This document shows positions 17,692 through 25,857 of a stretch of 64,000 nt of DNA, piece after piece. The translations under genes were made by a program, and so were the position numbers. Numbering within the stretch: the first letter of the stretch is position 1; each line of letters starts with the position of its first letter. The DNA is taken from the NCBI GenBank assembly GCA_028694115.1, contig JAQUUB010000013.1:1-64000 (forward strand). The letters run 5' to 3'. The notes beneath the pieces were generated by a model that was given only the letters and a program-made list of their open reading frames with translations, made no database searches and was not told the origin of the DNA. Origin of the DNA: Lachnospiraceae bacterium (lineage in GTDB: Bacteria; Bacillota_A; Clostridia; Lachnospirales; Lachnospiraceae).

Positions 17692-19848
17692 ATGAAGAAA
17701 AGTAAAGCAATTATAGTGCTTCTGATTATGGTATTACTGATTGGTGGTTTGGGTTATACGACAGCCTTTGGTATTGGTAGTGAGAAGACAGGTGCCGCTG
17801 AGGGCATTAAGTTAGGACTTGACTTGGCAGGTGGTGTAAGTATTACATATCAGGTAAAGGGAGACAAGGAACCTTCCTCGGAAGATATGAGCGATACGAT
17901 TTACAAACTCCAAAAACGTGTGGAGGGTTATAGTACAGAGGCACAGGTTTATCAGGAAGGTTCTGATAGAATTAACATAGAAATTCCTGGTGTTTCAGAT
18001 GCTAATGCAGTATTAGAGGAATTAGGAAAGCCAGGTTCCCTGTATTTTGTTGACGAAGAAGGAAATACTGTCGTAGAAGGTACTCAGGTAAAATCAGCGA
18101 CTGCAGTTACCACCAATGATTCAACAACAGGAAGTAAAGACTATGCAGTGGATCTTGTATTAACAGAAGAGGGCTCAAAGGCTTTTGCAGAGGCAACAGC
18201 AAAAGCGGCTCCAGAAAAAAAGAAAATTTATATCTACTATGATGATGCACTTGTAAGCGCTCCAACAGTACAAAGTGAAATTACTGGTGGGGAAGCTTAC
18301 ATCACAAATATGGAATCTTTTGAAGCGGCAGAACAGCTGGCATCTACAATCCGTATTGGTGGACTAAAACTTGAACTTGAAGAATTACGTAGTAATGTTG
18401 TTGGTGCCCAGTTAGGTTCTACAGCAATACAGACAAGCTTAAAAGCAGGAGTCATTGGTTTTGTTATTGTTGCGTTGTTTATGATCGTGGTTTATTTGAT
18501 TCCAGGGTTAGCATCTGCAATTGCTCTTACCTTGTATGTAATTTTTATCCTGCTATTCTTAAAAGGATTTGATCTGACACTTACGTTGCCAGGTATCGCA
18601 GGTATTATTCTATCCATCGGTATGGCAGTAGATGCAAATGTTATTATCTTTGCACGTATCAGAGAAGAAATTACTTCTGGGAAAACCGTGAAATCTGCTA
18701 TTAAAATAGGATTTGAGAAAGCACTATCAGCTATCATTGATGGTAATATCACGACTTTAATTGCTGCTTTTGTACTAGCAATTAAGGGAACAGGTAGTGT
18801 AAAAGGATTTGCTCAGACGCTTGCACTTGGTATTGTATTATCCATGTTCACGGCACTTTTTATTACCAAGCTAATAATAAACGCTTTTTATGCACTTGGT
18901 ATTCAGGATATAAAATTATATGGACAGGCTAAAAATAAGAAAACGATCAATTTCTTATCAAAGAAAGTTCTTTGTTTTACAATTTCTATCGTTTTAGTAT
19001 TATCTGGTTTTGTATTTATGGGTCTTAATCAATCAAAGATTGGAAGTGTTTTGAATTACAGCTTGGAATTCATGGGTGGAACATCTACCAATGTAACATT
19101 CAATGAGGATCTGTCGATTGAAGAACTAGAGTCAGATGTAGTTCCTTTGATTGAAAATATCACAGGTGATGGATTTATCCAAAAGAGTAAGGTGGCTGAT
19201 ACCAATGAGGTTATCTTTAAGACAAGAACACTTACGGTAGATGAGAGAGAAAAGTTTAATACTGCTATGGAAGAAAACTTTTCTGTAAGTGAGAACATGA
19301 TTACGACAGAAACAATTAGTTCTACAATTAGTTCAGAAATGAAAGCAGATGCAATTATTGCGGTATTGATTGCAACGATTTGTATGTTGATTTATATTTG
19401 GTTCCGATTTAAAGATATTCGCTTTGCAGCGAGTGCAGTGCTTGCACTTTGCCATGATGTTCTGGTAGTTTTAGCATTCTATGCGATTGTAAAGGTACCC
19501 GTAGGAGGTACGTTTATTGCCTGTATGTTGACCATTGTGGGATATTCTATCAATGCAACGATTGTTATCTTTGACCGTATCCGCGAGAATCTTAACCTAA
19601 TGCGTAAAGAGGAATTATCTACAATTGTAAATACAAGTATTTCTCAGACATTATCAAGAAGTATCTTTACCTCATTAACAACATTTATTATGGTAGCAGT
19701 TCTTTACATATTGGGAGTAACATCAATTAAAGAATTTGCACTTCCATTAATGGTAGGTATTGTCTGTGGTACGTATTCATCCGTGTGCATTACGGGAGCG
19801 CTGTGGTATGTTATGAAAACAAAATTAGTGAAAAAGAAATCTAAATAG
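17692..19848 (+). CDS. secDF: Fused protein-export membrane protein SecDF
   Basis: 718 residues, SecD and SecF joined in one chain as in Bacillus. SecD part: N-terminal membrane anchor, LGLDLAGGV motif near residue 42, periplasmic-type P1 region, RIGGLKLEL, then five membrane helices to about 405. SecF part: anchor near 425, EFMGGTSTNVTF near 465, then helices from about 565 to 705. It uses the ion gradient to help pull proteins through SecYEG. AAAGGGAG precedes the ATG, 16 bases after scfB. A strong terminator follows. Confidence 0.96.
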   Translation: MKKSKAIIVLLIMVLLIGGLGYTTAFGIGSEKTGAAEGIKLGLDLAGGVSITYQVKGDKEPSSEDMSDTIYKLQKRVEGYSTEAQVYQEGSDRINIEIPGVSDANAVLEELGKPGSLYFVDEEGNTVVEGTQVKSATAVTTNDSTTGSKDYAVDLVLTEEGSKAFAEATAKAAPEKKKIYIYYDDALVSAPTVQSEITGGEAYITNMESFEAAEQLASTIRIGGLKLELEELRSNVVGAQLGSTAIQTSLKAGVIGFVIVALFMIVVYLIPGLASAIALTLYVIFILLFLKGFDLTLTLPGIAGIILSIGMAVDANVIIFARIREEITSGKTVKSAIKIGFEKALSAIIDGNITTLIAAFVLAIKGTGSVKGFAQTLALGIVLSMFTALFITKLIINAFYALGIQDIKLYGQAKNKKTINFLSKKVLCFTISIVLVLSGFVFMGLNQSKIGSVLNYSLEFMGGTSTNVTFNEDLSIEELESDVVPLIENITGDGFIQKSKVADTNEVIFKTRTLTVDEREKFNTAMEENFSVSENMITTETISSTISSEMKADAIIAVLIATICMLIYIWFRFKDIRFAASAVLALCHDVLVVLAFYAIVKVPVGGTFIACMLTIVGYSINATIVIFDRIRENLNLMRKEELSTIVNTSISQTLSRSIFTSLTTFIMVAVLYILGVTSIKEFALPLMVGIVCGTYSSVCITGALWYVMKTKLVKKKSK

Positions 19849-19871
19849 TGTAAATTATAATTGAAATTAGG

Positions 19872-19912
19872 AACACCAGAAGCAGTGAGTAATCACACTT
19901 CTGGTGTTTTTT
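19872..19912 (+). terminator. Rho-independent terminator after secDF
   Basis: 11-bp stem AACACCAGAAG / CTTCTGGTGTT followed by a run of six T residues in all (19907-19912). Confidence 0.92.
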
Positions 19913-20012
19913 CGCTTATTTAGAAACACAATTTGTTCAAAGTTTGAATACTTTTCTTTCACATATTAAAGTTATGATAGAAAACAAGAAACAAAGATAA
20001 CTGTTGATTTGT

Positions 20013-20049
20013 AATCATGCAAAGCATGATTTGCATGCAAAAGCATGCA
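20013..20049 (+). promoter_or_regulatory. Two abutting hairpins in the leader of the VTC gene
   Basis: AATCATGC-AAA-GCATGATT (20013-20031) is immediately followed by TGCATGC-AAAA-GCATGCA (20032-20049), and the ribosome binding site AAAGGAG starts one base later. Both stems are perfect. They would sit against the ribosome site of the VTC/DUF4956/lipoprotein operon and could control translation or RNA stability. The remaining 160 bases upstream back to secDF contain its terminator and AT-rich DNA without a convincing promoter. Confidence 0.65.
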
Positions 20050-20063
20050 GAAAGGAGTAAAAA

Positions 20064-20783
20064 ATGAAAGCAAATAATGACACATTTGAACGAATAGAAA
20101 AGAAATATCTTTTAACAAAGAAAAAGTATCGACAATTAAGAGAATATATGGATCAGTACATGGAGGAAGATGCCTATGGACTTAGTTGTATTTGTAATAT
20201 CTATTATGATACCAACAATTATGAGCTAATTAGACAGTCAATTGAAAAACCTGTCTATAAAGAAAAATTGAGAGTAAGAAGCTATGGTATTCCAAATGAT
20301 AGTGAAAAGGTTTTTATAGAAATTAAAAAGAAGTATGGTGGGGTCGTATATAAAAGAAGAATTGAAATGAAAAAGAAAGAAGCTGATTTATATTTAAAGC
20401 ATGGAATAAGGCCTCAGAAACAGTCACAAATATTAAATGAAATTGACTATTTTTTACAATATTATCATCCAGTACCCAAAATGTTTATTGCCTATGATAG
20501 GATTGCCATGTTCGGTAAAGAAGACGAAAGCATAAGGGTTACTTTTGATTTTCATATTCGATCAAGAAATTATGATTTGGATTTGGTAAAAGGAGATTAT
20601 GGTGAAGAATTACTCCACGAAGAACAAGTACTAATGGAAATTAAAGTGGCAGGAGCCTATCCACTTTGGATGATAGCGATTCTCTCAAGCCTCGAAATTT
20701 ACCCGGTTACTTATTCAAAGTATGGAGCAGTATACAAGAATAAAGCAATTTACATAGATAAAGGAGAAAGAAAAATATGTTAA
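20064..20783 (+). CDS. VTC domain-containing protein (polyphosphate polymerase-like)
   Basis: 239 residues, a single VTC domain of the CYTH/triphosphate tunnel fold. Features: ERIEKKYLLTKKKY at the start, basic strand KLRVRSYG near 70, FIEIKKKYGGVVYKRRIEM near 90, MFIAYDRIAMFG near 150 and VLMEIKVAGAYPLW near 195. In yeast Vtc4 this fold makes polyphosphate. Bacterial members next to DUF4956 and CotH or beta-helix proteins have no proven reaction, so polyphosphate synthesis is only possible. It overlaps the DUF4956 gene by seven bases, implying coupled translation. Confidence 0.9.
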   Translation: MKANNDTFERIEKKYLLTKKKYRQLREYMDQYMEEDAYGLSCICNIYYDTNNYELIRQSIEKPVYKEKLRVRSYGIPNDSEKVFIEIKKKYGGVVYKRRIEMKKKEADLYLKHGIRPQKQSQILNEIDYFLQYYHPVPKMFIAYDRIAMFGKEDESIRVTFDFHIRSRNYDLDLVKGDYGEELLHEEQVLMEIKVAGAYPLWMIAILSSLEIYPVTYSKYGAVYKNKAIYIDKGERKIC

Positions 20784-21451
20784 CAAGTGTATTAGAAAAC
20801 GTAACAAGTTCCCTATCAGTTGAAACCTCATTATTATGTACCCTGGTATCTGTAGTATTAGGATTGGTATTAGCGGTAATTTTTATGACACAAGGTACTT
20901 ATACAAAGAGTTACATTATAACATTAGCGTTATTGCCTGCACTTGTACAAACAGTAATTATGCTGGTAAATGGAAACCTGGGAACGGGAATTGCAGTTAT
21001 GGGTGCCTTTGGACTTGTAAGGTTCCGTTCGATGCCAGGAACGTCTAGGGAAATCAGTGGTATTTTTTTCGCTATGGTAGTGGGACTAGCAGCAGGTATG
21101 GGGTATCTGACTTATGCTGCATTGATTACATTCATTATTGGCACGGTTGTAATTCTTTTAAACAAAAGTTCTTTTGGTGAAGTAAAAATTCACATGAAGG
21201 ACTTGAAAATTACAATTCCAGAAAATCTGGATTATACGGATATATTTGATGATATTTTTGATAGCTATACAAATAAACACATTTTGAATCGTGTTAAAAC
21301 AACAAATATGGGATCCATGTATGAGTTACAATATCATATTCAGTTAAAGGATGAAAGATCAGAAAAGGAATTTATTGATAAAATACGTTGCAGAAATGGA
21401 AATCTGACAATTGTATGTGGAAGACCAGTTAGTGGACAGACAGAACTGTAG
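20777..21451 (+). CDS. DUF4956 membrane protein
   Basis: 224 residues. About four membrane segments occupy residues 15-130 (SVVLGLVLAVIFM, TLALLPALVQTVIM, GAFGLVRFRSMPGTSREISGIFFAMVVGLAAG, ALITFIIGTVVILL). The conserved GLVRFRSxPGTxREI loop is characteristic of this family. A cytoplasmic alpha/beta domain follows (residues 135-224). Its function is unknown, but genes of this family regularly lie beside VTC-domain genes. AAAGGAG precedes the ATG, which lies within the end of the VTC gene. Confidence 0.9.
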   Translation: MLTSVLENVTSSLSVETSLLCTLVSVVLGLVLAVIFMTQGTYTKSYIITLALLPALVQTVIMLVNGNLGTGIAVMGAFGLVRFRSMPGTSREISGIFFAMVVGLAAGMGYLTYAALITFIIGTVVILLNKSSFGEVKIHMKDLKITIPENLDYTDIFDDIFDSYTNKHILNRVKTTNMGSMYELQYHIQLKDERSEKEFIDKIRCRNGNLTIVCGRPVSGQTEL

Positions 21452-21495
21452 ACAGAAAGAACACAATGCATCATATAAATGCAGGAAGGAAACAT

Positions 21496-23118
21496 ATGAA
21501 AAGAAATAAAATAGTAACAATCATCGGTTGCATTGCACTGGTTTTGAGTGGATGTAATTCTTGGACAGGAAATCAAAGTGTGGATGCCGTACAAAATATT
21601 AGCGATAATGTAGAGGCGATGATGAGTGTGTCGCAAGAGAGTGCTACAAAATTATCGAGTTATTCGACAGAAGATGTTGATGTGAATTTAACAGGTGATT
21701 ATTCAGACGAAGCAATAGAAGCTGCATGGGATGCAGAAGAGGCAACTTCCATTAAATTAGATAGTGACGTAATTACAGTCGATGGAAGTGGCGCCGAAGT
21801 AGAAGATTATATTGTTACGATTACAAAAAAAGGGACCTATGTTGTTACCGGCAGTATAGAGAATGGGCAGATTATTGTAGATGTGTCAGAGGATGAGAAT
21901 GTACAGCTGGTACTGAACGGTGCACAGATAACCTGCACAGATTCATCACCGATACAAGTAAACAGTGCAAAAAATCTCTATTTAACGTTAGCAGATGGTA
22001 CAGAAAACATGGTAACAGATGGAAGAACAGCACAGTCCACTGATTCAGAAGAAGAGGATGACTCAGATGCCCCTACAGCAGCTATTTTCTCTGAAAATGA
22101 TCTAATCATTAACGGAGGTGGAAAGCTGACGGTAACCGGTAATTATAACGATGGCATTTCGAGTAAAGATGATTTGCAAATTATAGATGGGGAAATCTTA
22201 GTAACGTCAACAGATGATGGAATTGTGGGAAAGGATTCTGTCAGTGTAAGAAGTGGTACGATTGAAATACATTCTGGTGATGATGGTTTGAAATCAAGTA
22301 ATTCCGATGACACCTCAAAAGGAAATGTGATAATCGATGGCGGTGATATAAACATTTACGCATCTGGAGATGGTATGAAGTCAGAAATGGTGCTGGTGAT
22401 TAATGATGGAACAGTGATCATTCATGAAAGTGAAGAGGGATTAGAAAGCCTAAATGTGGTATTGAATGGAGGAGTTGTTACGGTAACGTCAAAAGATGAC
22501 GGTATTAATGTAAGTGATGGAAGCTCAAGCAATTCAGAAAAAACTTCGTTTGATGGGAAGCAAATGGTATCTCAAAATAGTGCTGGAGGTGGACCAAATG
22601 GTAAAGCACCTATCGATCCAAACAGGGAGGGAAAGGTATCTGGTAATGAAGCACCTGGTAAAGCGGGAGGAGGAATGATGAATCAAGCAATAGAAGGAGC
22701 TATCGTTGTAAATGGTGGTACTGTTACAGTCAATGCAGGTGGTGATGGACTTGATTCCAATGGACACATACAGATTACAGGAGGGAATATCATTGTTTCG
22801 GGCTCAACGAACGGTGGCAATTCTGCACTTGATTATAATGGTACCTTTGACATTACAGGAGGAACATTGCTGGCATATGGCAATTCTGAAATGTCTGAGA
22901 AACCAAGTGATATTTCAACACAGGCTTTTGTAAGCACTAAATTTGAAACAGATATTGCGGCTTCAACAACCGTTGAAATTACAGATGAAGAAGGTAATAT
23001 TCTCCATACGTTAGAGACGATGAAAAGCATGAATGATATCGTAATCTCTTCCCCTAGAATTTTGGCAGGTTCTACGTATCAGGTAAATGCTGGTGGAACT
23101 TTGGCAGAAGCAAAATAA
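21496..23118 (+). CDS. Beta-helix lipoprotein, carbohydrate-binding DUF4353 (Cthe_2159-like)
   Basis: 540 residues starting with a lipoprotein signal ending in the lipobox LSGC. The body repeats rungs of the form DDGI/L-x-S followed by an isoleucine- or valine-rich strand (DDGISSKDDLQI, DDGIVGKDSV, DDGLKSSN, GDGMKSEMVL, EEGLESLNVV, DDGINVSDG, GDGLDSNGHI), typical of the parallel beta-helix of Cthe_2159, a polysaccharide- and calcium-binding protein. A Gly/Pro/Asn-rich insertion (about residues 350-395) interrupts the helix. The ATG at 21496 follows AGGAAGGA; the longer frame from 21466 lacks this. It closes the VTC-DUF4956 operon and is probably anchored outside the cell, possibly binding plant polysaccharide. 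Confidence 0.88.
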   Translation: MKRNKIVTIIGCIALVLSGCNSWTGNQSVDAVQNISDNVEAMMSVSQESATKLSSYSTEDVDVNLTGDYSDEAIEAAWDAEEATSIKLDSDVITVDGSGAEVEDYIVTITKKGTYVVTGSIENGQIIVDVSEDENVQLVLNGAQITCTDSSPIQVNSAKNLYLTLADGTENMVTDGRTAQSTDSEEEDDSDAPTAAIFSENDLIINGGGKLTVTGNYNDGISSKDDLQIIDGEILVTSTDDGIVGKDSVSVRSGTIEIHSGDDGLKSSNSDDTSKGNVIIDGGDINIYASGDGMKSEMVLVINDGTVIIHESEEGLESLNVVLNGGVVTVTSKDDGINVSDGSSSNSEKTSFDGKQMVSQNSAGGGPNGKAPIDPNREGKVSGNEAPGKAGGGMMNQAIEGAIVVNGGTVTVNAGGDGLDSNGHIQITGGNIIVSGSTNGGNSALDYNGTFDITGGTLLAYGNSEMSEKPSDISTQAFVSTKFETDIAASTTVEITDEEGNILHTLETMKSMNDIVISSPRILAGSTYQVNAGGTLAEAK

Positions 23119-23131
23119 AGAAATAAATATG

Positions 23132-23190
23132 AAACGGGTTTGTTTTCACTTCTTATCAAACGATAAGAAGGAATACAAGCCGTTTTTGTT
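23132..23190 (+). terminator. Terminator after the beta-helix lipoprotein
   Basis: Outer stem AAACGG / CCGTTT with a T-run (23183-23187) encloses a perfect inner hairpin CTTCTTATC-AAAC-GATAAGAAG. Confidence 0.85.
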
Positions 23191-23213
23191 TTGGAAATTT
23201 TATTTTTATTTTA

Positions 23214-23267
23214 TTGACTTTATAAGGATAAAGGACTAATATTTATCAATGTCAATAATTAACATTG
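23214..23267 (+). promoter_or_regulatory. Promoter of the marR-ABC operon with dyad operator
   Basis: TTGACT (23214-23219) and TAATAT (23237-23242) are 17 bases apart. The dyad CAATGT-N9-ACATTG (23247-23267) covers the expected start of transcription, a typical place for MarR autorepression. Confidence 0.65.
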
Positions 23268-23304
23268 TAAACTAATAAACGAGTTATTTATATAAAGGAG
23301 ATTA

Positions 23305-23778
23305 ATGAAAAACGAAATATTGAGAATGCAATTTATGAAAACAGCACACCGATTTAGAAAATTAAATCATGCAATGGCATTTAACGAAGTTTCAAAGCAA
23401 GAGTTTTTTGCACTAGAGGCCGTATATGGGTGTGGATGTAAGGCAGAACAAGATAATGGTATTTATGTATCCGAACTATCAAAACAATTAAAAATATCGA
23501 TGTCATCTGCTTCGAGATTGTTAAAAGGTTTGGAAGAGAAGAACCTTATTAAACGGCAAATTGATTCAGAGGATAGAAGAAATACCTGGATTTTCCTGAC
23601 AGAAGAGGGAAAAAAGAAAAGAGAAGAGTCTGTTAAACTGTTTGATGAATTTATGGACCGGGTAATTGCACGAACAGGTGAAAAGGAAATTTCCGAACTG
23701 CTGATTTTGTGGAATCATATGATAGATATTATGAGTGAAGAAATTAATTTAATGAACAATAAAAATGATTTATCGTAA
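23305..23778 (+). CDS. MarR-family transcriptional regulator
   Basis: 157 residues with a central winged helix: IYVSELSKQLKISMSSASRLLKGLEEKNLIKR then the wing DSEDRRNTWIFLTEEGKK, flanked by dimerisation helices. AAAGGAG precedes the ATG. It is the first gene of an operon with two ABC exporter genes and very likely controls them by binding the dyad in front of its own start. Such MarR-exporter operons usually respond to a toxic small molecule; the compound here is unknown. The cysteine pair CGCKAEQ near residue 45 is unusual and might sense metal or redox state, which is speculation. Confidence 0.93.
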   Translation: MKNEILRMQFMKTAHRFRKLNHAMAFNEVSKQEFFALEAVYGCGCKAEQDNGIYVSELSKQLKISMSSASRLLKGLEEKNLIKRQIDSEDRRNTWIFLTEEGKKKREESVKLFDEFMDRVIARTGEKEISELLILWNHMIDIMSEEINLMNNKNDLS

Positions 23779-23805
23779 AACCTGACAGAAAGAATGGAGA
23801 ATTTT

Positions 23806-25857
23806 ATGAGTAAAATTTTTAAAAATTTATGGGAACATAAGGGAGCAGTAATAGCAATTATTGGACTACTACTAGTGCAGGCATTTTGTGATTTGGCACT
23901 ACCTTCTTATACATCAAAAATTGTAGATGTCGGAATCCAGCAGGATGGAATTGAAGATGCAGTTATGATGAGCATGAGAGAGGAAACATTTCATGATCTA
24001 ATGAGACAAATAAAGGATAAGAATCAACAATCTATGTTTCAATCTGCTTATGAAAAGACAGAACAAAGTACTTATGAACTCAAAAAAGTAGATAGAGATA
24101 CAAGAACAGAATTAAATACTGTTATTACGAATGCGGTACTTATGTTATCGGGTTCAGATGATAATAGGAAAGAATCCATGGCTACACAAAGAGCGATTTT
24201 ATTCGTTAAGGGCGAATATGAATCAATGGGCATTCCAATGGGGGATTATCAGATATCGTACTTACTGAGGACTGGTGGGAAGATGTTATTATTAACCATT
24301 GGTATGATTCTTGATGCTGTTTTGGTGGGATTATTGGCTTCTAAGGTGGCTGCAAAAATTGGTATGAATTTAAGAAGCCGTGTATTTAAAAAAGTAATAT
24401 CCTTTTCAAATTCGGAATTAGATAAATTTTCCACCGCATCATTAATAACCAGAAGTACCAATGATATTCAGCAGATACAAATGGTAAGTGTCATGCTACT
24501 TCGAATGGTACTCTATGCTCCAATTCTGGGAATTGGTGGAATTATCATGGTACTTCGTACAAAGACAGGTATGAGCTTTATTATTGGAATTGCAGTTTTT
24601 TGTATTCTTGCTCTGATTGGTATTCTTTTACGTATAGCAATGCCTAAATTTAAAAGCATGCAGGTGCTTATGGATCGTTTAAATCTTGTGAGTAGAGAAA
24701 TAATAACAGGTTTATCAGTAATCCGTGCCTTCAGTCGTGAAAAGGAGGAAGAGGTACGTTTTGAAAAGGCAAATAGGGATCTTATGAAAACACAATTATT
24801 TACAAACCGTGTGATGTCCTTTATGATGCCGGCAATGATGCTGATTATGAATGGAATTACGCTGTTGATTGTTTGGTTCGGTAGTAAAGGCGTGGATATG
24901 GGTCGAATGCAGGTTGGTGATATGATGGCTTTTATTATGTATGCTATGATGATTATTATGTCTTTCCTGATGCTTAGTATGATTTCTGTTATGCTACCAA
25001 GAGCTGGTGTTGCAGCAGATCGTATTGATGAGGTATTAAAAACAGAGACAACAATTTTTGATCCAAAGACAGAAAAAAAAGATAATCTGGCAGAATGCAA
25101 AGGCGTTCTGGCTTTTGAAAATGTATCCTTCTGTTATCCAGGTGCAGATGAAGATGCTTTAAAGGATATTAGTTTTTTGGCGGAGCCTGGAAAAACAACA
25201 GCCGTGATTGGCAGTACCGGATGTGGGAAATCAACATTAGTGCATTTGATTCCGAGACTATATGATGTGACAAGTGGTAGAATCACACTAGACGGAATTG
25301 ATATTAGAGAATTATCTCAAAAGAAACTTAGAAGTTCTTTGGGGTTCGTTCCTCAAAAGGGTGTTTTGTTTTCTGGAACGATATCGTCCAATATTAAATA
25401 TGGCGATGAAAGTATTACAGAAAGCAGAATGAAAAGAGCATCCTCTATTGCACAGGCAGAAGAGTTTATTATTAGTAAAGAGGAAGGATATGAAAGCAAA
25501 ATATCACAGGGTGGCTCCAATGTATCGGGTGGTCAGAAACAAAGACTATCGATTGCAAGAGCGATAGCAAAGGAACCAAAGGTCTTTTTATTCGACGATA
25601 GCTTTTCAGCACTTGATTATAAGACGGATGCAGATTTAAGAAAAGCCTTGAAACAAGAAATTTCTGACGCAACTGTCATTATTGTGGCACAAAGAATCAG
25701 TACGATTATGCAGGCGGATCAGATTATTGTCTTAGAAGAGGGCAGAATTGTTGGAAAAGGAACACATGAGGAATTATTGAACAGCTGTGAAGCGTATATG
25801 GAAATTGCAAGAACACAGCTTTCTGAGACAGAATTGAACGGAGGTATCGTAGGATGA
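23806..25857 (+). CDS. ABC exporter subunit 1 (degenerate ATPase site half)
   Basis: 683 residues: a six-helix exporter membrane domain then an ATPase domain. Walker A is GSTGCGKST, the signature is VSGGQ, but Walker B ends LFDD (Asp in place of the catalytic Glu) and the H-loop reads VAQRIS (Gln for His), so its own ATP site looks inactive. About 100 extra residues lie between membrane helices 1 and 2 (roughly 45-150), rich in charged residues and expected outside the cell. Start set at 23806 because GGAG lies six bases upstream; the frame from 23794 has no ribosome site. It pairs with the next gene, which overlaps by four bases. Confidence 0.93.
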   Translation: MSKIFKNLWEHKGAVIAIIGLLLVQAFCDLALPSYTSKIVDVGIQQDGIEDAVMMSMREETFHDLMRQIKDKNQQSMFQSAYEKTEQSTYELKKVDRDTRTELNTVITNAVLMLSGSDDNRKESMATQRAILFVKGEYESMGIPMGDYQISYLLRTGGKMLLLTIGMILDAVLVGLLASKVAAKIGMNLRSRVFKKVISFSNSELDKFSTASLITRSTNDIQQIQMVSVMLLRMVLYAPILGIGGIIMVLRTKTGMSFIIGIAVFCILALIGILLRIAMPKFKSMQVLMDRLNLVSREIITGLSVIRAFSREKEEEVRFEKANRDLMKTQLFTNRVMSFMMPAMMLIMNGITLLIVWFGSKGVDMGRMQVGDMMAFIMYAMMIIMSFLMLSMISVMLPRAGVAADRIDEVLKTETTIFDPKTEKKDNLAECKGVLAFENVSFCYPGADEDALKDISFLAEPGKTTAVIGSTGCGKSTLVHLIPRLYDVTSGRITLDGIDIRELSQKKLRSSLGFVPQKGVLFSGTISSNIKYGDESITESRMKRASSIAQAEEFIISKEEGYESKISQGGSNVSGGQKQRLSIARAIAKEPKVFLFDDSFSALDYKTDADLRKALKQEISDATVIIVAQRISTIMQADQIIVLEEGRIVGKGTHEELLNSCEAYMEIARTQLSETELNGGIVG

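Noticed and set aside
24513..25100. A 195-codon open frame on the minus strand inside ABC exporter subunit 1
   Set aside because: It is the complement of membrane-helix codons, rich in Ile and Ser, without ribosome site or known motif.
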